Shown piece by piece: positions 27,854 through 35,844 of a stretch of 48,865 nucleotides of DNA (position 1 is the stretch's first letter; each line of letters opens with the position of its first letter). This stretch comes from Anaerolineae bacterium UTCFX2 (lineage in GTDB: Bacteria; Chloroflexota; Anaerolineae; Anaerolineales; UBA4823). The notes under the pieces were generated by a model. It was not told where the DNA came from and searched no databases. It worked only from the letters and a program-made list of their open reading frames with translations. The stretch is from positions 1-48,865 of the forward strand of contig MWTA01000022.1 in the NCBI GenBank assembly GCA_002050125.1, given 5' to 3'. Position numbers and translations under genes: made by a program.

Positions 27854-29437
27854 ATGAAAACTTTTATTCTGCAGTTGGAGCCACACGATGACATCGTCTC
27901 GGTCCGGGATAAAATGGGCTGGGCAAAAAACAGCCGCGTCTTAATCGTCTGGCCCGAAAACGAGACCATTCTAAACCGCCGGCTCGATCTGGTGTTGCTG
28001 CAACGAATGAGCCAGACAGCAGGCGCGCAGATGGCGTTTGTCAGTAAAGACCGCGAGGTACAATACCATGCACCCCGCCTTGGCATTCCGGTGTTCAAAT
28101 CCATTCGCCAGGCGCAAACCAAGCACTGGCGCCTCCCGTTCCGTTTCCGCAAGAATGCCGCCCCCGAACCGATTTCAGCGATCATCGACAGCGCCAATGT
28201 TGCTGAACGTCAAATCCCGGTACGTCCGCAACTCACCTCGCGCACGTTGTCCCCGGTTGTCCGGCTGGCGTTCTTTGCCGCCGGTGTGCTTGCGTTTCTG
28301 GCGATCGCGGCAGTGCTTGCGCCTGGGGCAGAGGTAATCATCACCCCCCGCACGGTGGTGCAAGACGTGCTGATCGAGGCTTACACCAGTCCGGAAATCA
28401 AAGCCATGCAGCTTTCCGGCGCGCTCCCATCCGAGGTTATAACCGTTGAAGTCGAGGGGCGCGCTTCACGCCCGGTCAGCGGTCAAATCAGGCTGCCCGA
28501 TCAACCGGCGCGCGGCGCGGTGCTCTTCACCAACCTGACCGACCAATCAATCGAGATCTCCGCTGGTACGGTTGTTCAACCTGTGAACAGCTCGGCAGGC
28601 GAATTTAGCGCCATCCCGGCTTCGGGATCGCTGCGCTACGCCACCCAGAAGACCGTTATCCTGCCAGCCGGTCCAGGGCAAACCATCGAGGTCTCGGTAC
28701 AGTGTCTCACGCCGGGCAAAAAAGGCAACCAGCCCGCCAACACGCTCGAAGCCATTGAAGGGTTTCTAGGAACCCAGGTGAGCGTGACCAATCCGCAGCC
28801 AATCGACGGGGGCGCCGATCGTCTGGAGCCGGCGCCCAACGAAAGAGACCGGCTCGAACTTGCACGTGAGTTGAACGATTCCCTGCGCCTGACTGCGCTC
28901 GAAGAAATGCAGAACGGGCTAGCGCCTGGCGATTTGCTGATCCCCTCCAGCCTGGTCGAAGGCGCGACGCTCGAGAAAACGTTCCAGCCCGAGGACAACC
29001 AGCCTGCCGATCAGCTCTCTTTGAACTGGCGGTTGAGCTATCAAGCCAGGGTGGTGCGCTTCGAAGAGCAACTAGCGCTGGCGCAGGCGGTGTTCGATGC
29101 GAACCTGCCACAGGGTTATACGCCCATGCCAGACACGTTGACGGTTGAAACGGTTGCTGAACCTCAACAACTCGATGAGCAATCGACGAGTTGGAAGTTG
29201 CACGCCGTTCGCCGCCTGACCGCTCAGATCAGCGATTCGCTGGCGCGCCAGACCGTCCTCGGTTTGCCGGTGCAGGAAGCGGCGCAGCGCATGCAATCCG
29301 CCCTCCAGCTCGAACAGACCCCTCAAATCCACTTAATACCCGATTGGTGGCCGCGCCTTCCGGTTTTGCCGTTCCGCATCCAGATCATCCAGCGCAGCCT
29401 TTACGATCTGGTCAGCGGGGAGCCGCCCGGGTTATGA
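27854..29437 (+). CDS. Baseplate J-like domain membrane protein
   Basis: The 527-residue protein has three parts. Residues about 1-95 are an alpha/beta domain ('DDIVSVRDKMGWAKNSRVLIVWPE', 'RRLDLVLLQRMSQTAGAQMAFVS', 'LGIPVFKSIRQAQ'). One transmembrane helix lies near 138-158 ('FAAGVLAFLAIAAVLAPGAEVIITP'). A long beta-rich part (about 160-527) resembles the baseplate J/gp47 domain. Such proteins occur in Chloroflexota and some other phyla outside any phage context, and no tail, sheath or tape-measure gene is here, so a phage or secretion-tail role is not supported. Most of it would be outside the membrane. The stop overlaps the ruvX start (ATGA). The adjacent TTG at 27851 is a less likely start. 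Confidence 0.78.
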   Translation: MKTFILQLEPHDDIVSVRDKMGWAKNSRVLIVWPENETILNRRLDLVLLQRMSQTAGAQMAFVSKDREVQYHAPRLGIPVFKSIRQAQTKHWRLPFRFRKNAAPEPISAIIDSANVAERQIPVRPQLTSRTLSPVVRLAFFAAGVLAFLAIAAVLAPGAEVIITPRTVVQDVLIEAYTSPEIKAMQLSGALPSEVITVEVEGRASRPVSGQIRLPDQPARGAVLFTNLTDQSIEISAGTVVQPVNSSAGEFSAIPASGSLRYATQKTVILPAGPGQTIEVSVQCLTPGKKGNQPANTLEAIEGFLGTQVSVTNPQPIDGGADRLEPAPNERDRLELARELNDSLRLTALEEMQNGLAPGDLLIPSSLVEGATLEKTFQPEDNQPADQLSLNWRLSYQARVVRFEEQLALAQAVFDANLPQGYTPMPDTLTVETVAEPQQLDEQSTSWKLHAVRRLTAQISDSLARQTVLGLPVQEAAQRMQSALQLEQTPQIHLIPDWWPRLPVLPFRIQIIQRSLYDLVSGEPPGL

Positions 29438-29853
29438 GAGTGTTGGCAGTCGATCCGGGAGAAAAACGCCTGGGAATTGCCCTCAGCGACACAAGCGCCG
29501 CCATCGCCACCCCTCTGACCGTCTTGAAGCACATTTCCTACGCGGTAGATGCCGCGGCGATCGCTCAAATCGCTTCCGAGCAGCAAGCCGAACTAATCAT
29601 CGTGGGTCACGCTTTAGATGAGGAAAACCGCTCGACCCCCCAGAGCCGGCGCGCCGCCAGGCTGGCGGCGGCAATTCGATCTCAGACCAATTTGCCCGTC
29701 CTGCTTTGGGATGAATTTGGCAGCACTCAAACTGCACTGCAAGCTCGCCGTACAATCGGCGTCCGGCGCAGCCGGCGTCAGGACAATATCGACGCGCTGG
29801 CTGCCGCGGTGATACTCCAGAGCTATCTGGACTCGCAAACCGATTCTTCTTGA
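29434..29853 (+). CDS. ruvX: Putative Holliday junction resolvase RuvX (YqgF)
   Basis: RuvX/YqgF is a small RNase H-fold nuclease, in E. coli implicated in pre-16S rRNA processing and elsewhere called a Holliday junction resolvase. The 139-residue protein (E. coli 138) starts 'MRVLAVDPGEKRLGIALSD', with the catalytic Asp of DPG, has 'ELIIVGHALDEE', then 'LLWDEFGSTQTA' where the family usually has DER.T/S..A, and ends 'DNIDALAAAVILQSYLD' with the last catalytic Asp. The frame runs far upstream, but this ATG overlaps the previous stop by 4 bases and fits the family. The mltG gene follows after 36 bases, a pairing common in many bacteria. Confidence 0.92.
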   Translation: MRVLAVDPGEKRLGIALSDTSAAIATPLTVLKHISYAVDAAAIAQIASEQQAELIIVGHALDEENRSTPQSRRAARLAAAIRSQTNLPVLLWDEFGSTQTALQARRTIGVRRSRRQDNIDALAAAVILQSYLDSQTDSS

Positions 29854-29889
29854 TATCCCCGGAAGATGATCTCAAAATCAGATTGAGAA

Positions 29890-31029
29890 ATGAAGAACTC
29901 CTCGCTTTTCAACACGCTGGTTACACTCACCTTGATCGTTTTGTGCTTGATCATTGGGATATCGGGCTGGCTGGCATACGACCTCCCCCGAAGGGCTGAA
30001 CGCGTATTTGGAACTGCTTCCCCAAAAGTTGGCTTTTTACAGCGCTTAGAGTTGTCGGCGCAATTGTTGGCGAAAGAGCAGAAATTGATCAGACCCCTGG
30101 ACCCCAGCGGCGCTTCCCTTTCCTTTGAAATTCAGCCCGGCGAATCGACCTATTCGATCACCAACCGGCTGCGCCAATCGGGATTGATCCAAGACGAGGC
30201 TGCCTTGCGCGGCTTTCTGGTTTATGCCGGGCTGGATACCAGCCTTCAATCGGGGGAATTTAAGCTCAGCCCGCGCATGACCGCGATTGAGATTGCCTGG
30301 GCTTTACAGGACACAACGCCCGACGAAGTCACTTTCCGCATTCTGCCCGGTTGGCGCCTGGAAGAAATAGCCGCCTCGCTGCCCACCTCCGGGCTGGAGT
30401 TCTCCCCGGATCAATTTCTGGCGGTTGCCAAAAACCCTCCGCAGCAACTCGAATTCTCTCAGCAGCTCCCTCCAGGCGCGAGTCTGGAAGGCTATATGTT
30501 CCCCGACAGCTATCGCTTGATGCGCAAAACAAGCGTCATGGCGTTCGTTGAGACGGTGTTGCAAAATTTCCAAATCAAAGTGGATCAAGACCTTCAAAAT
30601 GGTTTTACGCGCCAGGGACTCGATCTTCACCAGGCTGTCACGCTTGCTTCGCTGATCCAGCGTGAAGCTGTCCTTCAAGACGAGATGCCCATGATCGCAT
30701 CCGTGTTTCTCAACCGGCTTGAGGCGGGGATGAAGCTGGACAGCGACCCAACCGTCCAGTTTGCATTGGGCTATGACCGAAAAAACGCGACTTGGTGGAA
30801 AAATCCGCTCAGTTTGAACGACTTGAAAGTGAATTCCAACTACAACACCTATTTGCACCCTGAACTGCCGCCAGGACCGATTGCCAGCCCCGGATTGAGC
30901 GCGCTGCAGGCAGTCGCTTTTCCCGCCCAGGCGCCTTATTATTACTTCAGATCCGCGTGCGATGGATCAGGCGCACATGCATTTGCCGAGACTTTCGAGC
31001 AGCACAAACAAAACGCCTGCCCGGAATAA
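29890..31029 (+). CDS. mltG: Endolytic murein transglycosylase MltG (YceG)
   Basis: MltG cleaves nascent glycan strands at the membrane and helps set peptidoglycan chain length. The 379-residue protein has one N-terminal transmembrane helix (about 7-28), a LysM-like segment ('FEIQPGESTYSITNRLRQSG'), and the YceG catalytic domain. 'LASLIQREAVLQDEMPMIASVFLNRL' holds the expected catalytic Glu of 'QREA'. Near the end come 'DPTVQFALGYD', 'NSNYNTYLHPELPPGPIASPG' and 'YYYFRSACDGSGAHAFAETFEQH', all diagnostic. It lies between ruvX and a DUF692 gene. It should be anchored in the cytoplasmic membrane facing outward. Confidence 0.95.
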   Translation: MKNSSLFNTLVTLTLIVLCLIIGISGWLAYDLPRRAERVFGTASPKVGFLQRLELSAQLLAKEQKLIRPLDPSGASLSFEIQPGESTYSITNRLRQSGLIQDEAALRGFLVYAGLDTSLQSGEFKLSPRMTAIEIAWALQDTTPDEVTFRILPGWRLEEIAASLPTSGLEFSPDQFLAVAKNPPQQLEFSQQLPPGASLEGYMFPDSYRLMRKTSVMAFVETVLQNFQIKVDQDLQNGFTRQGLDLHQAVTLASLIQREAVLQDEMPMIASVFLNRLEAGMKLDSDPTVQFALGYDRKNATWWKNPLSLNDLKVNSNYNTYLHPELPPGPIASPGLSALQAVAFPAQAPYYYFRSACDGSGAHAFAETFEQHKQNACPE

Positions 31030-31031
31030 TT

Positions 31032-31841
31032 ATGAAATTTGCGATCAACTATTCAACCCAGGCAGCCGTCCTGTTTAAGCAAGGGCGCCTGCAACTCGAC
31101 CGCTTCAAATGCCCCGAATGGCTAGATCTGATCGATGAAGCCCGCCGGGTGCGCCCGGTGGCGGTGCATTTCAACTTGCATGCGGGACGCGGGAAAATCA
31201 AAAAGAAAGACCTGGAGTGGATCGAAAGAATTGCTGACCAAACCCAAACGCCGTTTATCAACCTCCATTTGGAAGTTAAGCAGGGCGATTACCCGCAAAT
31301 ATCACTCGACTCCACCCTGGCGAAGCACCGTAAGTTAATTCTCGACGGGATGCTTTTTGAAATCGACCTCGTCCAAAAAAGGTTCGGGGCGGAGCGCCTG
31401 ATCGTAGAGAACGTTCCTTATCGACCTGGAGGGAACGCGCTGCGGGTGTGCGCCGAGCCGGAGCTGATCGACGCGGTCGTGCGGAAAACGGGCTGCGGAT
31501 TTCTATTCGACATCCCCCACGCGCGCATCGCCGCCCATTATCTGGGCATCGACGAAATAGACTACATCCAAAGCCTGCCAGTCGACCGCATCCGAGAGTT
31601 GCACTTCACCGGCGTACATCGCTTTGACGGCGGGCTGTGGGATCATCATCTCCAGGCTCAGGAATCTGATTGGAAACTGTTGGACTGGGTATTGGAGCGC
31701 ATTCGCGTTGGTGACTGGTCAAAGCCCTGGCTATTAGCTTTCGAGTATGGCGGGGTGGGAGAAAAATTCAACTGGCGCAGCGATGCGGTCGAAATTGAGC
31801 GTCAATCCAGACGACTGTATGCGAAGGTTAACCCGCTTTAA
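31032..31841 (+). CDS. DUF692 family (multinuclear iron oxidase-like) TIM-barrel protein
   Basis: The 269-residue protein fits DUF692, a TIM-barrel family whose studied members (MbnB, TglH and others) are multinuclear non-haem iron enzymes acting on peptides. Likely metal-site motifs are 'VHFNLHAG', 'FINLHLEV', 'LIVENVPY', 'FLFDIPHARIAAHYLG', 'IRELHFTGVHRFDGGLWDHH' and 'LAFEYGG', which line up with the family's His, Asp, Glu and Asn ligands. No partner protein or Cys-rich precursor peptide is visible nearby; the gene starts 2 bases after mltG and overlaps the convergent gene by 14 bases. A sugar-phosphate-isomerase-like TIM barrel of another family is the main alternative. The ATG at 31032 begins the barrel; the longer frame back to 30957 overlaps mltG. 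Confidence 0.72.
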   Translation: MKFAINYSTQAAVLFKQGRLQLDRFKCPEWLDLIDEARRVRPVAVHFNLHAGRGKIKKKDLEWIERIADQTQTPFINLHLEVKQGDYPQISLDSTLAKHRKLILDGMLFEIDLVQKRFGAERLIVENVPYRPGGNALRVCAEPELIDAVVRKTGCGFLFDIPHARIAAHYLGIDEIDYIQSLPVDRIRELHFTGVHRFDGGLWDHHLQAQESDWKLLDWVLERIRVGDWSKPWLLAFEYGGVGEKFNWRSDAVEIERQSRRLYAKVNPL

Positions 31842-33288
31842 GGATGTAGTACGTCGCGCGTTTATCGCCGATCTTGATCAAAATATCGCGTTCAACCAGA
31901 TCGACCAGATCACGCCGCAGCGTCTCTGAGTGCACCTCCGGACACAGATCCTGATAATCCCGATTGGTAATCCGGCGATGTCGAATCAGAAAACTCACAG
32001 CCTGTTCCTGGCGCGGGTTCAGCGTAACATCCTGGAGAACTTTGAGAGTCTGTAAAGTTCTCTCCTGCGAGTCTTCTTCCACGGCGCGAAAGATCGTCAC
32101 GCGGAAGACGCCCCCCGTCTCCTCAAAAACCGGCTGGCGCATTCCGTTTCGGCGCAGCGCTTCCACGACGCGTTTCAGTCCATAGCCCATTCGCTCCCCG
32201 AAGCCCATATCGGAGAGAAGCTGCATCAGCACGGCGTTACGGGAAAACCGGGCTTCGAGCAAGTTTTCCAGCGTTACCGGCCCAGGGAGACCGCCCGGGG
32301 AAATCACTTCCAACCGGTCTGCGAACAAATGAATATGGATGTTATCGCCCTGGTTGTTGTAGTCGCGATGCGCGGCTGCATTGATGAGCAGTTCACGCAC
32401 CACTTCGAAAGGGTATTCCGGCGCTTCCTGATGCGTCAGCCCAACCAACCGTACCTGGCTGGAAATGTTCTCGCGCAAAAATGCTTCAGCCTGGCGAAGC
32501 TGATCTGGCAACGCGCCGCGGGCTTCCTTTTTGGCGAACCGGTCTGAGAGCGACCTACTGGTAAAACGCGCCATGAGGATGGTGGCGTTTGGCAGCCACT
32601 GCTGGGGCTCCTTGGCGAACATCAGCAGCCCGGCATAGGTCGGTCTCAAGACCCGGCTTATTTCATCCGCTCGATCGACAGCATTTCTCTTGGCGCTTCT
32701 TCTCCTGGTTGTCTCCGCTTCCTGACGCCAGCGGACACACCCTCGTTTCAAGAGCAGCGGCTCAACCGGCTCAGTATCCGGCAAACCCAGCCAGCGGATG
32801 TATTCTGAAACCGCATCTGGGTCCAGGTCATCGAGCGCAGCCTCGGGGTGGGTTTGCCGCTCAAATTGAAGCGCCCCCCGTTCCATCAGTAAAGCGCGCA
32901 ATTTTCGGGCTGGCAGGGGGTTTGTTTGGCTGTCCTCGCGGCCAAGATAACGCCCTTCTAGGTTATAAACATCCGGCAAGCCGGCTGGAATGCTAACCAC
33001 CATGATCATCCGGTTGTCAATGACCTCAGTATCTGGAATGGGCAGCACGAGCGGTGGATCGATGAGCAGCGCCGCCTGTAAAACGGTATCCAGGGCTTTC
33101 TCTATGTCGTGGATCCCTTGCACTTGAGGCGAGCGCGGGGCAATGCCGATTAGTATCCTCCCACCGCAGCCGTTTGCCAAACCCACCATCACGCTGGCGA
33201 GCCTGTAGACCGACACGTCAGCCGGAAACCAATGCAGCGTCGACCCTATCCCCTGCGCCAGCAAGGCGCGGATATCCTTTTCGAGCAT
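31828..33288 (-). CDS. Schlafen AlbA_2 / GHKL-ATPase domain regulator
   Basis: The 486-residue protein looks like the family of AlbA_2-domain putative transcriptional regulators, often misnamed RecG-like helicases. The AlbA_2 domain (about 1-135) has 'LASVMVGLANGCGGRILIGI' and 'RMIMVVSIPAG'. The middle ('RPTYAGLLMFAKEPQQWLP') leads to a GHKL ATPase-like C-terminal part ('FEVVRELLINAAAHRDYNNQGDNI', 'VISPGGLPGPVT', 'MGFGERMGYGLKRVVEAL'). A winged-helix domain ends it (about 415-486: 'NPRQEQAVSFLIRHRRITNRDY'). It starts 3 bases after the lon stop and is probably cotranscribed with folC and lon. The typical opening E-x-K residues of AlbA_2 are replaced ('STLHWFPADVS'). Confidence 0.83.
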   Translation of the reverse strand: MLEKDIRALLAQGIGSTLHWFPADVSVYRLASVMVGLANGCGGRILIGIAPRSPQVQGIHDIEKALDTVLQAALLIDPPLVLPIPDTEVIDNRMIMVVSIPAGLPDVYNLEGRYLGREDSQTNPLPARKLRALLMERGALQFERQTHPEAALDDLDPDAVSEYIRWLGLPDTEPVEPLLLKRGCVRWRQEAETTRRRSAKRNAVDRADEISRVLRPTYAGLLMFAKEPQQWLPNATILMARFTSRSLSDRFAKKEARGALPDQLRQAEAFLRENISSQVRLVGLTHQEAPEYPFEVVRELLINAAAHRDYNNQGDNIHIHLFADRLEVISPGGLPGPVTLENLLEARFSRNAVLMQLLSDMGFGERMGYGLKRVVEALRRNGMRQPVFEETGGVFRVTIFRAVEEDSQERTLQTLKVLQDVTLNPRQEQAVSFLIRHRRITNRDYQDLCPEVHSETLRRDLVDLVERDILIKIGDKRATYYILKAG

Positions 33289-33291
33289 GCT

Positions 33292-35817
33292 TTATTCCGA
33301 TTGTTGCGCTTGTACCCGCACCGGAATGAAGTCGCCTTCAGTGGAGTCTTTTTTACGGCGTGAACGCAGCGGTCTTTTCGGCTTTTCTTCTGGAACCAAA
33401 GCGAGCTTCAAGACTTCATCCATCTGTTCGATGGGAATGATATTTAATTCACTGCGCGCCCTCTTGGGGACATCCACCAGGTCTTTTAAGTTCTTACTGG
33501 GCAAAAGTACCTTTTTAATGCCCGCGCGGTGCGCCGCCAGGACTTTTTCCCGCACTCCCCCCACCGGTAAGATCTTGCCGCGGAGCGTGATCTCTCCCGT
33601 CATGCCCACTTCGCTAAACACTTCACGACCGGTAAAAGCCGAAGCGAGCGCGGTGCAGATTGTGATGCCCGCGCTTGGGCCATCCTTCGGTATCGCGCCT
33701 TCCGGGATATGAATGTGAATATCGACTTGCTCGAACACTTCGTTATCAATCCCAAGCATCGCCGAGCGGGATTTGAGGAAAGACAGCGCCGCTTGAGCCG
33801 ACTCTTGCATCACATTACCGATCTGACCGGTTATCTGCAGGTTGCCTTTTCCCTCCATCAGCAAGACCTCCACCGGCATAATCTCACCGCCGTTCTCGGT
33901 CCAGGCGACCGCTGTCGCCACGCCGACTTCATTCTGACGCTCCGCCTCGAGGTTGAAAAATTGAGGCGGACCGAGGAAGCGCTCGATCGCCGAAGACCCG
34001 ACGTGAGAGGGGTAGCGGCGATTCTCTGCCTTCAAGCGGACGATCTTGCGGCAAACCTTACCGATTTCCCGCTCGAGATTTCGCACCCCCGCCTCATACG
34101 TATATTCTCGGATGATCCTTTGCACAGCCGTGTCAGCTAGTCTCAACTCGCCTTCCTGCAGCCCGTTTTCGTCAAGCTGGCGCGGGATCAGAAACAGGCG
34201 GGCGATTTCGAGCTTTTCTTCTTCGATGTAGCCTGGAAACTCGATTAACTCCATGCGGTCGATCAACGCAGGCGGGATGGTCCCCGTGGTGTTTGCCGTA
34301 GTGATGAACATCACTTTGGAAAGATCATAGGGCAGCTCGAGATAATGGTCGGAAAACGCAAAATTCTGCTCCGGGTCGAGCACTTCTAACAAGGCTGACG
34401 CCGGGTCGCCGCGGAAATCTTGCCCGAGCTTGTCGATCTCATCCAACATAAAAAGCGGGTTGATCGTTCCTGCCCGGCGCATGGTTTGCAGAATCCGCCC
34501 GGGAAGCGCGCCGACGTAGGTGCGGCGGTGCCCGCGAATTTCAGCCTCGTCCCGCACGCCGCCCAGCGAAAGGCGCACAAATTTACGCCCCAGCGCCTCG
34601 GAAATCGAACGCCCAAGCGATGTTTTTCCGGTGCCCGGCGGACCCACAAAGCACAGGATCGGCTGGCGGGCTTTCTTTGGTTTCAAGCTCCGCACCGCGA
34701 TATATTCAAGGATGCGCTCTTTGGCGCGCGGCAACCCATAATGGTCGTTCTCCAGCACGTTCGCGGCATGACGCACGTCCAGGTTGTCCTCGGTTGCGGA
34801 ACTCCAGGGCAGTTCGAGAATCCATTCGATATAGGTGCGGATAATGCCCACTTCCGGCGCCATCGAGGGCATTTGTCCCAACCGCTCGACCTCTTTCAGC
34901 GCCCGCACCTGCACTTCTTCCGGCAGCCCCGCGGAGTTGATCCGAGTTTGGAGCTCATAAATCTCGCGCATCCAGGAATCCCCCTCGCCAAGCTCGGTCT
35001 GGATGACCTTCATCTGTTCGCGCAGGTAAAATTCGCGCTGCGAGCGATCCACTTCGTTTTGGGCGCGCGAATGGATCTCGTCTTCCAACTCCAAAACGTC
35101 CGCTTCTTTAGCGAGCAGGCTGATTACCTGCTCCAGGCGCTCCATTGGATCCAGGATTTCGAGCAAATGCTGGCGCGTGTTCAAGGGCGGCGCAATCGCG
35201 GTAACGATCATATCCGCCAGCCAGCCAGGGTCGTCGATGTTCAACGCAAAGAGATAGGCTTCCTCGGGCAGGCTGCGGTCGAGCTGCACGCATTTTTGGA
35301 ACATCTCGCGCGCGGTTCGCATGGTGGCATCCGTCTGGCGGTCCAAACCGGCTGTCTCATAGATCGGTCGAGCGCGCACCACCATGTAAGGCGAGTCTTG
35401 CAGAAATTGCTCAACCTTTACCCGCCGCCGCCCCTGAACCAGGGCGGAGCTGGAATTATCCGGCATGCTTAACAGGCGGCCCACCGCCAGTTCGACTCCG
35501 ACTGTAATAAAATCGCTCGCATCAGGGTGTTCCACGTCTGGGTCGCGTTGGGTCAGCGCGATCACCGTATGATCGTTGATCTGGGCTTCTTCCACCGCCA
35601 GCAGGGCATCCTCTTGCGAAATAAAGATCGGGGAAACCATGTGCGGGAAAACCACCAGGTCGTGCAGCGGCAGGACCGGGCATTCAATTAATCCGTCTTC
35701 ATCGGGGGTGGCGTCGGGTACGCTGTAAAGCTCCTCCGTCCGCCGGTGCATCGCTTCGCCGAACTCTTCTTCTTCGTCTCTGGTATACCAATCATCCGAT
35801 CGCATGAGTTTTCCCAT
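33292..35817 (-). CDS. lon: ATP-dependent protease Lon
   Basis: Lon degrades misfolded and regulatory proteins. The 841-residue protein (E. coli 784) has an N-terminal substrate-recognition domain ('CPVLPLHDLVVFPHMVSPIF'), a helical linker, the AAA+ module with Walker A GPPGTGKT at 392-399 and 'PLFMLDEIDKLGQDFRGDP', and the S16 protease domain with catalytic Ser715 in 'PKDGPSAGITI' and Lys near 758 in 'GIKKVLLPSKN'. It has an acidic extension of about 40 residues before the LON domain and a basic tail. The first ATG is at 35817; a second ATG at 35805 is also possible. It sits between folC and the AlbA_2 gene with gaps of 27 and 3 bases. Confidence 0.97.
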   Translation of the reverse strand: MGKLMRSDDWYTRDEEEEFGEAMHRRTEELYSVPDATPDEDGLIECPVLPLHDLVVFPHMVSPIFISQEDALLAVEEAQINDHTVIALTQRDPDVEHPDASDFITVGVELAVGRLLSMPDNSSSALVQGRRRVKVEQFLQDSPYMVVRARPIYETAGLDRQTDATMRTAREMFQKCVQLDRSLPEEAYLFALNIDDPGWLADMIVTAIAPPLNTRQHLLEILDPMERLEQVISLLAKEADVLELEDEIHSRAQNEVDRSQREFYLREQMKVIQTELGEGDSWMREIYELQTRINSAGLPEEVQVRALKEVERLGQMPSMAPEVGIIRTYIEWILELPWSSATEDNLDVRHAANVLENDHYGLPRAKERILEYIAVRSLKPKKARQPILCFVGPPGTGKTSLGRSISEALGRKFVRLSLGGVRDEAEIRGHRRTYVGALPGRILQTMRRAGTINPLFMLDEIDKLGQDFRGDPASALLEVLDPEQNFAFSDHYLELPYDLSKVMFITTANTTGTIPPALIDRMELIEFPGYIEEEKLEIARLFLIPRQLDENGLQEGELRLADTAVQRIIREYTYEAGVRNLEREIGKVCRKIVRLKAENRRYPSHVGSSAIERFLGPPQFFNLEAERQNEVGVATAVAWTENGGEIMPVEVLLMEGKGNLQITGQIGNVMQESAQAALSFLKSRSAMLGIDNEVFEQVDIHIHIPEGAIPKDGPSAGITICTALASAFTGREVFSEVGMTGEITLRGKILPVGGVREKVLAAHRAGIKKVLLPSKNLKDLVDVPKRARSELNIIPIEQMDEVLKLALVPEEKPKRPLRSRRKKDSTEGDFIPVRVQAQQSE

Positions 35818-35844
35818 CTATAAAGTTTGTTCGCCCGCATTCGT

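Noticed and set aside
27854-29437. Phage or contractile-tail gene because of baseplate-J likeness
   Set aside because: No other tail, sheath, capsid or integrase gene is near, the protein has a transmembrane helix and the neighbours are housekeeping genes.
34420-35472. 350-codon forward frame inside lon
   Set aside because: It is antisense to conserved Lon domains, has a low-complexity His/Arg/Gln-rich translation and no ribosome-binding site.
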